The notes under the pieces: generated by a model | What the model was told of the DNA's origin: nothing | Databases searched by the model: none | What the model saw: only the letters and a program-made list of their open reading frames with translations | Part shown: positions 7,373 through 15,769 of the stretch, in pieces | Layout of the letters: every line of letters starts with the position of its first letter | Numbering within the stretch: position 1 is the first letter of the stretch | Program-made: the position numbers and the translations under genes | Assembly: GCA_030593645.1 (NCBI GenBank) | Contig: JAUVGT010000026.1 | Location: forward strand, 1 to 20,622 | Reading direction: 5' to 3' | From: Deltaproteobacteria bacterium | Lineage (GTDB): Bacteria; Desulfobacterota; Desulfobacteria; Desulfobacterales; JAUVGT01 | DNA length: 20,622 nt

Positions 7373-8857
7373 CTAATTGGATTTATTAAACAAACGAACA
7401 ATATACAATAAATTTTTCTTTTCAAACAGGTACAATGTTCCCAAATAGCCGGAAGCTCCTGAAAAAGCAACCATTAGAAGCCTTAGAACGGGATTTATAT
7501 TTTCTGTATAATACAAAACAGGAAGCGCAAACAAAAGCAAAACAAATCCACCCTGTACAGCCGGTTTAAGTTGACGTATAATTTCAAATAATGTGACATC
7601 AACAACCCTGACGGCCACCATCAAATTAACAAATCTATAAATTACTATTGCAGCCAGGTGACCTAAGGCTATTCCGATTAAACCGTAAACCGAACCAACT
7701 AATAGAGCTAACGGCTCAATAATTATTTCTAATAATGATAACTTTAACAAGATATCCGGCCGGCCGATTGCCTTATATATTACTCCAGCATGAAATCCTA
7801 TCGAGTAAACCCAACAATAAATTGCTAGAATTCTCAGGATTGGTATTGCCTCAACCCACTGCCCGCCAAAAAAAATCCGAACTATCGGATCTGCGGCGAT
7901 AAACAACCCCAGACTCAGCGGAACTTCGACGAGTTCTACCAGACGTATGGAGGTTAAAAATCCTTTACGCAATTCCTCTGGCTGCTCCTGTATCATCGAA
8001 AATGCCGGAAAAATCACACCATCCATTACCCATAATATACTGATAAGCAGTATTTCGGGTAAACGGTATGCAATAGAATATACGCCTAGAAGTGCTAAAC
8101 CACATACTCTGCCGATAACAATTACCGGAAGATTCTCGATCAATACTGATAATATATCTATTCCCATTACCGACGAGCCAAACTTTATTAGTCTTTTCAC
8201 TATGGATCTATCTATAGATATACGAGGTTTCCATGGAAAAACGATCCATACAATAATGGCGGAGGCCACAGCGCCTGACAGTTGGCCGAAAACAAGTGAC
8301 CAGACACCGAATCCGGAATATGCCATACTGATCGATACGATCCCCTTGATGAAGGCGTTACCAAAATCCGGGATAAGTTTCCGACGGAAGTCCAGTTCCC
8401 TTTTCATAAGAACAATATGAATCGAACCAATCGCATTGATTAAAAAAGAAACACCCAGCCAGCGCAGCACAGGTGTGAGGAGTGGATCGCCGAAGTAAAG
8501 GGCGATATACGGGGCAATCGGCATTACAATAATGGTCAACAGAAAGCCCACTGCCAGATTTAAAGTAAAAACTGTATTCGCGGCACTTTCTATGTTTCCT
8601 CGCCGCTGAATTAAAGCTACGCCCAATCCAAGATCCTTAAAAACCGCCAGATAATTTAAAGCGACAACAGCCACAGCAACCAGGCCGAAATCACCTTTTG
8701 CCAGCATACGCGCGATAATAGACAGTGTTATTAAGGTAATACCTTTACTTAAACCATAGGCTGTAAAATTCCAAATTACCCCGGACGCGGTTTTGCGCTC
8801 AATCGGTATATTGGCAGGTTTGATAATATTTGAATCTGAGAGGTTACTATTTCCCAT
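7373..8857 (-). CDS. Wzx-type polysaccharide repeat-unit flippase (MOP/PST family)
   Basis: 494 residues with about 12-14 hydrophobic segments along the whole length. The family signature is near the N-terminus: a charged cytoplasmic lead, ASGVIWNF, then DFGLVA at 56-61 and DLGLGVALIQRR at 75-86, as in WzxC/PST-type flippases. It would move undecaprenyl-diphosphate-linked repeat units across the inner membrane for polymerisation by the Wzy-like protein at 1321-2838. Length is normal for the family. ATG start; no strong Shine-Dalgarno sequence. It is transcribed alone, divergently from the glycosyltransferase operon starting at 9205, from an intergenic region with promoter candidates for both directions. 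Confidence 0.9.
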   Translation of the reverse strand: MGNSNLSDSNIIKPANIPIERKTASGVIWNFTAYGLSKGITLITLSIIARMLAKGDFGLVAVAVVALNYLAVFKDLGLGVALIQRRGNIESAANTVFTLNLAVGFLLTIIVMPIAPYIALYFGDPLLTPVLRWLGVSFLINAIGSIHIVLMKRELDFRRKLIPDFGNAFIKGIVSISMAYSGFGVWSLVFGQLSGAVASAIIVWIVFPWKPRISIDRSIVKRLIKFGSSVMGIDILSVLIENLPVIVIGRVCGLALLGVYSIAYRLPEILLISILWVMDGVIFPAFSMIQEQPEELRKGFLTSIRLVELVEVPLSLGLFIAADPIVRIFFGGQWVEAIPILRILAIYCWVYSIGFHAGVIYKAIGRPDILLKLSLLEIIIEPLALLVGSVYGLIGIALGHLAAIVIYRFVNLMVAVRVVDVTLFEIIRQLKPAVQGGFVLLLFALPVLYYTENINPVLRLLMVAFSGASGYLGTLYLFEKKNLLYIVRLFNKSN

Positions 8858-8926
8858 ATAAAGTGTAAACTTTTCAGTTGATCATAGATTATGCTTGTTT
8901 CAAAAAGAGCAAAAGGCAACCTGATC

Positions 8927-8957
8927 ATTATATAATGTAACGATAATCACAAATCAA
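8927..8957 (-). promoter_or_regulatory. Candidate promoter for the flippase gene
   Basis: Read on the minus strand, TTGATT (8957-8952) is followed by TATAAT (8932-8927) with 19 bases between, or by TATATA with 17. The -10 lies about 70 bases before the flippase ATG. The TATAAT core is nearly palindromic, so it could also read in the other direction. Confidence 0.35.
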
Positions 8958-8986
8958 GTTTTATAGGAGTTATTTTGGCCGCCATA

Positions 8987-9010
8987 GAAATCCTGGTCAG
9001 GCCGGATTTC
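8987..9010. repeat. Inverted repeat GAAATCC/GGATTTC
   Basis: Perfect 7-bp arms (8987-8993 and 9004-9010) flank a 10-base centre, between the two divergent promoters. No T-run follows, so an operator or spacer dyad is likelier than a terminator; chance cannot be excluded. Confidence 0.35.
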
Positions 9011-9063
9011 AAGTATACATTATTGTTCAAAGCTTTTTTAAAAGTAACGTGAATAAATTCGAC

Positions 9064-9092
9064 TTGAAATATATTGATTATTCAATTATACT
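9064..9092 (+). promoter_or_regulatory. Sigma70-type promoter of the 9205-12371 operon
   Basis: TTGAAA (9064-9069) and TATACT (9087-9092) are each five of six from consensus, with the optimal 17-base spacing. The spacer itself holds a perfect dyad, ATTGA-ttat-TCAAT (9073-9086), where a repressor could bind between the -35 and -10. The predicted start near 9099 leaves a leader of about 105 bases. Confidence 0.55.
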
Positions 9093-9163
9093 TTTTCCTA
9101 AAACACTTATCATTCCCCTTGATTATTGTGGGTCAGTTTCGGTCTAAAAGATAGATTCTAATA

Positions 9164-9180
9164 ATGCTGTTTCACAGCAT
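9164..9180 (+). other. Leader hairpin ATGCTGT-ttc-ACAGCAT
   Basis: A perfect 7-bp stem with a 3-base loop lies 24 bases before the ATG at 9205. It has no T-run. It may protect or expose the weak AGGT ribosome-binding site at 9187-9190, or be a protein-binding dyad. Confidence 0.4.
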
Positions 9181-9204
9181 AATATCAGGTTTGATTAATT
9201 CATT

Positions 9205-9939
9205 ATGAAAATTGAAAGCATATACCCCAGGATGGCCATTTATTTGGTCTTAGCTGTTTATATCACGGCAAGTTATTCGGTTCTGAGATTCGATACCCAG
9301 GTACTTGATATAACAGTAAGGGAAGACCGATTTTTCGAAACAGTAGGCGCACTGGCTTTTTTATTAACCTCAATTCTGTTTTTTATCAGTTTCCTTAAAG
9401 TATCCGGTAATAAAAAATGCAAAGGGAAACCGTTATTATTACGATTTTTCTTTATGTGCCTGGCCCTTGTGTTTTTATTAGGTGCAGGAGAAGAGATAAG
9501 CTGGGGGCAGAGGATCTTTAACGTAAACACACCGGACTGGCTGGAGACTATTAACAATCAGAAAGAAACCAATCTGCACAATATTTATTTTTTCAAAGAT
9601 GATATCCTTTTTACTATAGATAGTCTCTTCAATATTTTCTGGTTCATCCTTACCCTTGCACTGCCCGCAGCTTGTGTATTGAATAAATCTTTTAAAAAAT
9701 TTATTGAAAAGTATATGCCTGTTGTCCCATTGAGTATTGGATTGTTATTTATGTTTAATTATCTTTGGGCAAAGGCAGCAAAATTAATATTTGTTTCAAT
9801 ATATACATATGACAGAATTCCATTTAAACAGGCTATTCAGGAAATTAAAGAAAGCAATTACGCTCTTTTGTTTATATTTATAGGAATATTTTTTTATTCA
9901 ACCTCAAAGAAAACCGAACATGATGTTATCGCTAATTGA
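9205..9939 (+). CDS. Unrecognised polytopic membrane protein with GEEISWGQR and NLHN motifs
   Basis: 244 residues with about five or six hydrophobic segments (near 9-27, 45-64, 79-94, 136-158, 172-190 and 218-232). I recognise no characterised family. The most conserved-looking part is GAGEEISWGQRIF (93-105) followed by TPDWLETIN and ETNLHN (121-126); similar GEEISWGQR...NLHN patterns occur in uncharacterised bacterial membrane proteins. Adjacent Glu residues at the end of a helix, with a downstream His and Asn, recall intramembrane proteases of the CPBP/ABI type. However, that family's usual EExxxR spacing is not matched: Arg is six residues after the second Glu, at E97 to R103. A role in lipid-linked sugar handling is equally possible. 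It leads an operon with two GT4 genes, 49 bases upstream of the first. ATG start; weak AGGT site 14 bases upstream. Confidence 0.7.
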   Translation: MKIESIYPRMAIYLVLAVYITASYSVLRFDTQVLDITVREDRFFETVGALAFLLTSILFFISFLKVSGNKKCKGKPLLLRFFFMCLALVFLLGAGEEISWGQRIFNVNTPDWLETINNQKETNLHNIYFFKDDILFTIDSLFNIFWFILTLALPAACVLNKSFKKFIEKYMPVVPLSIGLLFMFNYLWAKAAKLIFVSIYTYDRIPFKQAIQEIKESNYALLFIFIGIFFYSTSKKTEHDVIAN

Positions 9940-9988
9940 ATAAGTCCCGGTTAGTTGATTATCAATTAAATGTCCAAACTGAAATAAG

Positions 9989-11158
9989 ATGACTGAACAA
10001 TTTCGAATTATTTATATCATTGATAGGTTGGGTATGGGGGGTGCGGAACGGTTAATGGTTCCGATATTAAAGCATCTTGATAAAAAACATTTTCTGCCCC
10101 GTGTTTGCTTTCTCCAGAATCAGTCGGATAGTTCAATTGCAGAAAAAATCAGGGAATTGGGTATTTCGGTTGATTTTATACCGGTCAGGCGTCTCCGCAA
10201 TCCTTCAAATATACCACGGTTGATAAAATACTTGCGTCAGTACCATGCCGATCTGGTTCATACTCAGCTGGAATTTTCCGACATTTTAGGTAATATTGCT
10301 TCTAAGATATTGAGACTGCCCAGTGTCTGCACCGTTCACACACTCCCCCCCCATGAAAAGAGGATCAGGGCAAAGCTGCGGCAAAGACTATTCTGGTTAT
10401 CTCACAGAATCTTTTGTAACAGGGTGATCGCCGTTTCCGAAGGTGCCCGTAAATATTATCTTAATATCAGTAAAAATCAGCCAGGCAAAGTAAAAACCAT
10501 TTATAATGGAATTGATCCAGATCGATTTATAACCATAGAAAAAAGCAAACAAATAAAATTGAGACGTGAGCTGGGTATAGCGGAAGATGCCTCTATATTA
10601 ATAACCGTTGCAGTTCTCCGTCCTCAAAAAGGACTCCAGTATTTGATTGATGCACTTCCGGCGATCATTAAGGCTATTCCGAATGTATATTATCTGGTTG
10701 TCGGCAGTGGTGACTATAAAACAGCTCTTGTTGAAATGGCTGAAAACGCCGGACTAAAAAAACGCATCATCTTTTCCGGAATGAGAAGCGATATTCCAGA
10801 ACTCCTATCCATTGCTGACGTATTTGTTTTACCCACCTTAACCGAAGCCCTTCCGACTGTACTCATGGAAGCAATGGCAGCTCGGAAACCGATTATTGCC
10901 AGTGATGTAGGCGGTGTTCCGGAAATAATATCTGATAAAGAAAACGGTTTTCTTCTGCCACCAAAAGATCCTGCAAAATTGGCCGAAGCTTGTATTGAAT
11001 TGGTGACCGCTCCGGACCTGAGAAAAAAAATGGGAGATGCTGGATGGAAAACAGTAAATAAAATTTTCAATATCAGGAGACAGGTTAAACAACTTGAAAT
11101 TTTATATGATGAACTTTTGGCTTTGAATGGAAAAAAAAATGAAATTGGCGGTTGTTGA
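9989..11158 (+). CDS. GT4-family glycosyltransferase
   Basis: 389 residues with the two-Rossmann-domain (GT-B) layout of retaining GT4 enzymes. The N-terminal domain opens with IDRLGMGGAERL (11-22), the Gly-rich acceptor-side loop, and contains VCTVHTLPP (113-121) and VIAVSEGARKYY (146-157). The C-terminal donor domain has NGIDPDRF (173-180), RPQKGLQYLIDAL (211-223) and an intact E-x7-E motif, E286 to E294, in TEALPTVLMEAMA, followed by SDVGGVPEII. It should transfer a sugar from a nucleotide donor to the growing lipid-linked repeat unit at the cytoplasmic face. Sugar identity cannot be read from the sequence. No strong ribosome-binding site precedes the ATG. Its last 20 bases overlap the chosen start of the next gene, so translation is probably coupled. 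Confidence 0.9.
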   Translation: MTEQFRIIYIIDRLGMGGAERLMVPILKHLDKKHFLPRVCFLQNQSDSSIAEKIRELGISVDFIPVRRLRNPSNIPRLIKYLRQYHADLVHTQLEFSDILGNIASKILRLPSVCTVHTLPPHEKRIRAKLRQRLFWLSHRIFCNRVIAVSEGARKYYLNISKNQPGKVKTIYNGIDPDRFITIEKSKQIKLRRELGIAEDASILITVAVLRPQKGLQYLIDALPAIIKAIPNVYYLVVGSGDYKTALVEMAENAGLKKRIIFSGMRSDIPELLSIADVFVLPTLTEALPTVLMEAMAARKPIIASDVGGVPEIISDKENGFLLPPKDPAKLAEACIELVTAPDLRKKMGDAGWKTVNKIFNIRRQVKQLEILYDELLALNGKKNEIGGC

Positions 11159-12371
11159 GTTTAACAGCAGTGGGGGGTTGATACATTACGCGTTTCAATT
11201 GTGCACCGCCCTTGCTGATGATAATGTAGATGTTACTTTGATAACAGGTACAGATTATGAGCTAAGTGACTTCCCGCATAATTTTCATGTTGAAAATCGT
11301 CTGAATATCTGGCCGGTATTCGATCCGGAATCAATGAAATCCCAGTCAGATCATTCATTTTATCGAAAATGGAAAAAAATTAAATGGTTCTTTCGTCGGG
11401 TTTTTAGAAGCATAAAACTGGTTATCGAGTGGATCCGGTTAACCAATTATCTAATCAAGCTCAAACCGGACGTAGTTCAGTTCGGCATCATTAAATTTCC
11501 TTTTGAAACTATTTTCCTTGCAAGATTACGACACAAGGGCCTGATACTCACTCAGATTTGCCATGAATTTCAACGTCGTGAGAAGCAGAATATATTGTCC
11601 TCGCAGATTGACCGGATGTATAAAGGCACATTTAAACACTTCTCTGCAATTTTTTTCCATGCTTCAGAAAATCGTAAACGTTTTCTTTCCGCACACAATT
11701 ACCCTAAAAGTGATATTTACCTGATACCGCATGGAAATGAATCTATTTTTCAAAATGCTTCAGGAATGAGAGGAAAAGGTGAAGATTTACGAAAACGTTA
11801 TCGTCTTCAGGATAATGAGAACATAGTGCTTTTTTTTGGATTACTTTCCCCGAGCAAAGGCCTGCCGGATCTTATAGATGCTTTCGAAATCGTTCGAAAA
11901 CAACGACATTCCAGGCTGATCATCGCCGGTTTTCCATCAAAAAATATTGATATGAACAAATTAAGAAAACAGGTTGACGAATATAATCTATCAGATCAAG
12001 TTATTTTCGATACACGCTACATTCCTGTGGAAAGCATTGGAAATTTGATGGAGTTAGCAGTTTGTGTTGTATATCCTTATTACAGCAGCACGCAAAGCGG
12101 ATCGCTGCAGGTGGCATACGCGTTCGGCCGTCCGGTAATCGCAACCGCTGTCGGCGGCTTGCCTGAAGCAGTAGAAGATGGTCGAAGCGGTTTTCTGGTT
12201 CCTCCCCGGGCACCGGAACAGTTGGCAAAAAAGATTATCAAATTGATCGACTCACCCAAACTCGCGAATCAAATGGGAGAGTATGCCAGACGTTTATCAG
12301 AAACCCGTTATGGGTGGAAGCCAATTGCGGAAAAAATAATAAATGTATATACCGGCCTTATCGAAAGGTGA
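11139..12371 (+). CDS. GT4-family glycosyltransferase with non-canonical E-x7-E region
   Basis: 410 residues from the ATG at 11139, which follows a GGA seven bases upstream; an in-frame ATG at 11127 is the alternative. The start lies inside the 3' end of the preceding GT4 gene in another frame (20-base overlap), a sign of coupled translation. N-terminal domain: LAVVEFNSSGGLIHYAFQL. Donor domain: FFGLLSPSKGLPDLIDAF, then SSTQSGSLQVAYAFGRPVIAT and VGGLPEAVEDGRSGFLVPP. Where most GT4 enzymes have E-x7-E, this one reads Q-x7-Y; the QSGSLQVAYAFG pattern belongs to a GT4 subgroup that lacks the canonical pair, so it need not be inactive. Role: a sugar addition in repeat-unit assembly, donor unknown. 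It ends convergently with the membrane GT2 gene, 64 bases from that stop. Confidence 0.85.
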   Translation: MKLAVVEFNSSGGLIHYAFQLCTALADDNVDVTLITGTDYELSDFPHNFHVENRLNIWPVFDPESMKSQSDHSFYRKWKKIKWFFRRVFRSIKLVIEWIRLTNYLIKLKPDVVQFGIIKFPFETIFLARLRHKGLILTQICHEFQRREKQNILSSQIDRMYKGTFKHFSAIFFHASENRKRFLSAHNYPKSDIYLIPHGNESIFQNASGMRGKGEDLRKRYRLQDNENIVLFFGLLSPSKGLPDLIDAFEIVRKQRHSRLIIAGFPSKNIDMNKLRKQVDEYNLSDQVIFDTRYIPVESIGNLMELAVCVVYPYYSSTQSGSLQVAYAFGRPVIATAVGGLPEAVEDGRSGFLVPPRAPEQLAKKIIKLIDSPKLANQMGEYARRLSETRYGWKPIAEKIINVYTGLIER

Positions 12372-12435
12372 ATTTATTATTATTCGTGTTAACTGCCCGC
12401 ATATTATTTTTGATTTTCGCCGTGGGACTTCTAAT

Positions 12436-13662
12436 TTATAATTTATCCGGCTCCGCGTTCGATGAGTGATCCACAATTTCTCTACGCTGAGCCCGCTGCC
12501 AAAGTGGGGTTTGACGGCCGGTTAAAAAACAATATAAACCTGATATTGCTGCAATATTACTGATTACCAGAAATGTCGGCAGATATAGCAGCCGACCAAC
12601 GATATGTTTATGATCAATATGATTGCCGAACACCGCCAGCCCATAAAATATTCCCTGCAAAACAAGCATCAGCCAGTTAAATGGAGTAGAGAGATAAATC
12701 AGTGAAAAATCTGCAGATTGGATCGGCCAGATCACGGCAATAATGTTGGCAATCAAAGCACCGATCATCGCAAATGGTACGAGCGGGCGCATGAACTTAT
12801 GTGATATCATCTGCCATATCACCACAGGCCTGGATAGAGGTATCTTATTAATAAATACCATCATCGCCTGATACCGGCCGGCAATGATTCTGGTACGGCG
12901 AACAAATTCATCCCTGGCTGATAAAGAAATACGCTCAAACGAACATGCCCCTGGTGCGTATACACTGTTATAGCCCTTCCGGATCAGCATTAGGGCCAGG
13001 TAAAAATCATCATTAATAATTCTTTCCGGGCATGGTTTAATGAGCGAATTCCTTACGGCCATGACCTCACCTAAAACACTGGTACAGCACCCAAGACGTG
13101 TTTCCTGCGTTTTTATAAATGATTCATATTTCCAGTAAAATCCTTCTGATTCACCCAGTACACCATCACCGCGATAAATGGATTTCGAACCGCTGACAAT
13201 ACCTACTTTGGGATTGGCAAATGGTGCAAGCAGCTCTTTTACAACATTTGCAGCAAAAAGATTATTTGCATCAGAAAAGATGATTATTTCACCCTGAACA
13301 CGGGAAAGTGCACGGTTAATGGCGGCCATTTTACCCCGCCTGGGCGGGCTAAAACTGATTTCCACACCCTGGTCTTGGTATTGCTTTACTATTTCAACAG
13401 TCCTGTCATCTGAACCATCAGCCGCCACCAGGATCTGCAGCCTGCTTTTGTCATAATCAAGTTTTAAACTGTTCTCAATTTTTTGTGCGATTACGGTTTC
13501 TTCATTATAGGCTGTGATGAGCAGTGTAACAAAAGGGTTTGATGTTAGATCTCGCTGATTTTCAGTTCTGATCTTTGCTAAAAGTGTTAATATGATCGGA
13601 TAACCGGCATATATGTAAAAAATGATCCCGACAAATATCCAGAATATATATCCAGCCACCAA
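12436..13662 (-). CDS. Membrane-anchored GT2-family glycosyltransferase (processive/cellulose-synthase-like)
   Basis: 408 residues. One membrane helix at about 5-28 and three or four near 285-390 flank a cytoplasmic GT-A domain. Catalytic marks: LLITAYNEE (47-55), ADGSDD (81-86, nucleotide binding), SDANN (130-134, metal-binding position), NDD (217-219, at the place of the E-D catalytic base motif) and RRTRIIAGRYQ (255-265), which resembles the Q/R-x-x-R-W motif of processive GT2 enzymes with Tyr for Trp. It would add a sugar to the lipid-linked intermediate or act as a small synthase. The start codon is TTG at 13662 or GTG at 13659, both downstream of GAGAGG (six or nine bases). It is last in the long minus-strand operon, 36 bases after the GT4 gene. 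Confidence 0.87.
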   Translation of the reverse strand: MVAGYIFWIFVGIIFYIYAGYPIILTLLAKIRTENQRDLTSNPFVTLLITAYNEETVIAQKIENSLKLDYDKSRLQILVAADGSDDRTVEIVKQYQDQGVEISFSPPRRGKMAAINRALSRVQGEIIIFSDANNLFAANVVKELLAPFANPKVGIVSGSKSIYRGDGVLGESEGFYWKYESFIKTQETRLGCCTSVLGEVMAVRNSLIKPCPERIINDDFYLALMLIRKGYNSVYAPGACSFERISLSARDEFVRRTRIIAGRYQAMMVFINKIPLSRPVVIWQMISHKFMRPLVPFAMIGALIANIIAVIWPIQSADFSLIYLSTPFNWLMLVLQGIFYGLAVFGNHIDHKHIVGRLLYLPTFLVISNIAAISGLYCFLTGRQTPLWQRAQRREIVDHSSNAEPDKL

Positions 13663-13698
13663 TAATTACCTCTCTTTGATATTCAAGTAAAAAATTTA

Positions 13699-14925
13699 TC
13701 AGGTCTGCACGGCCTCTTTAAACAGCAACGCGAGGCGTTTGACGTTTGATTTCAGCTGGAATTCTTTTAAAACCAGCTTCCTGCCTTCTACCGCCATTCG
13801 GACCGCTTTTTCAGGGTGGGTATAAACCGCAATCAATGCATCAGCCAGAGCAGTAGCATCGGCAGGAGGGACAAGATAACCGGTTTCTCCGGGTCTTACT
13901 AATTCAGGTATCCCCGAAAGATCAGTTGCCACCACAGGAAGTTCACATGCCAGTGCCTCCATTAAGGATACCGGTATCCCTTCCATCTTTCCGGATGGTG
14001 TTATTATGCTCGGTTGAATGTAACAATCCACCTCGGGCAGAATTTGAGCCACTTCATCCTGTGCCAATGCTCCAAGCAGCTCGATTGAACTTTCTAACTG
14101 TTCTTCAGTAATCAATTTTTTTAATGCTGAGTATTCCTCTCCTGAACCAACGATTCGAACGCGGAATATAATATCTTTGTCACGAAGCAGAACACACGCC
14201 TTGATAAGATAAGAGTATCCCTTATAGGGCTGAAGACTCCCTATGCTAATAATTTCGAACATGCTCTTTTGATTGAATACTTTTTCCCTTGGGGCGTAGT
14301 AGTCCTGCAATATCCCGCAATGTATGATATGAATCTTATCTCTGACCCATGGTCCGACAATTTTTGCCAGATATTTCCTGTTGTATAAAGAAATGGAAAC
14401 AATAAAATCCGCATCCTTGAGCTTGGTTTTCAGCATGGCTGTTCGCACAAAAATATCATGCGCGTGAACAGTAACGCTGTAACTAATACCTGTCAGTTTG
14501 TGTATAATCCAGGCAACAAGCGCCGGATGGGATGCATAGTGCGCGTGAATGTGGGAGATCTTCTCCTGCTGCATGATATCAGCGGCATAGACAGCTTTGG
14601 GTAATAAAATGATACCTCGTATCAGAAAGTTAAGACTGGTTATATTTCCTTTAAATATATACCACCAAATGGAGCAATACGTAAGTGGAGATTGAAACAA
14701 TGTTCGAATATTTGCAGTTAATACGCTTATTGAAATAAAGGGAAGCAGTCGTACCCGAGAAATCCATGGCGTTGCTTCTTTATGTGTGATGTTTTGCTGC
14801 TGAAAGATAAGCGGATATAGGGCAACCTCCCACCCATTACCCTCTATTTCGATCATCTCACGAAGTATAAAAGTCTCCGGGATATTTGGAAACCGTGACA
14901 TAATATAGGCGATTTTTTCGCCCAC
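13699..14925 (-). CDS. GT4-family glycosyltransferase (WcaL/colanic-acid-type)
   Basis: 408 residues from GTG at 14925. The frame is open further upstream to 14997, but that part overlaps the phosphoglycosyl transferase gene. The GTG shares its G with the TAG stop of that gene (TAGTG) and is preceded by GGGGA with eight bases of spacing, a typical coupled start. Residues then begin VGEKIAYIMSRFPNIPETFILRE, the usual opening of this GT4 group. Motifs: IHAHYA (126-131), VHAHD (153-157), a GSLQPYKGYSYLI segment, and intact E-x7-E at E315 to E323 in MEGIPVSLMEALA, followed by VVATDLSGIPELV. It is a cytoplasmic-face transferase acting after the initiating enzyme encoded just upstream. Sugar specificity is unknown. 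Confidence 0.9.
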   Translation of the reverse strand: MGEKIAYIMSRFPNIPETFILREMIEIEGNGWEVALYPLIFQQQNITHKEATPWISRVRLLPFISISVLTANIRTLFQSPLTYCSIWWYIFKGNITSLNFLIRGIILLPKAVYAADIMQQEKISHIHAHYASHPALVAWIIHKLTGISYSVTVHAHDIFVRTAMLKTKLKDADFIVSISLYNRKYLAKIVGPWVRDKIHIIHCGILQDYYAPREKVFNQKSMFEIISIGSLQPYKGYSYLIKACVLLRDKDIIFRVRIVGSGEEYSALKKLITEEQLESSIELLGALAQDEVAQILPEVDCYIQPSIITPSGKMEGIPVSLMEALACELPVVATDLSGIPELVRPGETGYLVPPADATALADALIAVYTHPEKAVRMAVEGRKLVLKEFQLKSNVKRLALLFKEAVQT

Positions 14926-15662
14926 TAATATGTTCCCCGCTGCTCCATAATGCTGGTGAATGTACGAAATAGAATTTGCACATCCAGCCATAAGCAACGA
15001 CGTTCCATGTAAGCAATATCCAAACGTATGCGTGTATCAAATTCAGTGGATCCCCGTCCAATAATTTGCCATAATCCCGTTATCCCTGGATATACATCAA
15101 GCCGTTCTGTCTGCCAGAGCGAATATGTATCCGGGAAAAATGATGTGGGGCGCGGTCCAACAAGACTCATATTTCCACGTAAAACATTAAATATCTGGGG
15201 GAGTTCATCCAGACTTGTTTTACGTAAAAAGTGGCCGACTTTTGATATTCTCGGATCGTTCTTGATTTTGAAATCAGGCCATTTCAGTTCATTAAGATGA
15301 GAGAACTTTTTTTTTAGTTCTTCGGCATTCGGCACCATTGTTCGGAATTTATACATTCGAAATAGACGTCCGCTTTTCCCTGCTCTTTTTTGATTAAAAA
15401 AAACAGGCCCACGCGGTGATTCCATTTTTACAAGGATAGCGGCAAGCATAATTAAAGGGAGCCACACCGGAACAGTAAGCAGGATGATTAAAACATCCAT
15501 AACTCGTTTTGCCATAAGGTACGCCCGGCCAATAAGAAAACGTCTTTCCGGATTAAAACGGTTCAGCCAGCTGATGTGATGAACACTCTTTCTTCTTTTA
15601 GGGTTCCATAATTGAATCACATCATCTCTGGTTTTCAATTTAGAATGCAATATCGATTTCAT
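14925..15662 (-). CDS. Undecaprenyl-phosphate sugar-phosphate transferase (initiating monotopic phosphoglycosyl transferase)
   Basis: 245 residues from ATG at 15662; a TTG at 15713 would give 262. Both starts have weak ribosome-binding sites, so the start is uncertain. The only strongly hydrophobic segment (about 54-78) has a central Pro, as in the re-entrant helix of monotopic phosphoglycosyl transferases. After it come FFNQKRAGKSGRLFRMYKFR, the signature entry to the catalytic domain, then DPRISKVGHFLRKTSLDELPQ with the catalytic Asp-Glu pair, NVLRGNMSLVGPRP and PGITGLWQIIGRG. It transfers a sugar-1-phosphate from a nucleotide sugar to undecaprenyl phosphate, the first step of repeat-unit assembly. 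It is the short form without the extra four membrane helices and CoA-binding-like region of WbaP/WcaJ. Its TAG stop overlaps the GTG start of the next GT4 gene by one base. Confidence 0.92.
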   Translation of the reverse strand: MKSILHSKLKTRDDVIQLWNPKRRKSVHHISWLNRFNPERRFLIGRAYLMAKRVMDVLIILLTVPVWLPLIMLAAILVKMESPRGPVFFNQKRAGKSGRLFRMYKFRTMVPNAEELKKKFSHLNELKWPDFKIKNDPRISKVGHFLRKTSLDELPQIFNVLRGNMSLVGPRPTSFFPDTYSLWQTERLDVYPGITGLWQIIGRGSTEFDTRIRLDIAYMERRCLWLDVQILFRTFTSIMEQRGTY

Positions 15663-15769
15663 AGTCTTTCTTAATATTTTTAGATGGTTACGGGATAAAC
15701 ATTTTATTTTCAAACCCGATCAAACAAATACGTTCTTAACCTATTGATATAATTAAGGTACAAAAGAAT

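Larger units (their letters stand above)
8858..9204. other. Divergent control region between the flippase and glycosyltransferase operons
   Basis: About 350 bases without a gene. It contains promoter candidates in both directions (8927-8957 minus, 9064-9092 plus), an inverted repeat at 8987-9010 and a hairpin at 9164-9180 in the leader of the plus-strand operon. No ORF of note. Confidence 0.6.

Noticed and set aside
7947..8420. Plus-strand frame of 157 codons
   Set aside because: Lies wholly antisense inside the clearly recognised flippase gene; translation is not protein-like for a known family.
10714..11092. Minus-strand frames inside the first GT4 gene
   Set aside because: Antisense shadows of the conserved donor domain of the glycosyltransferase.
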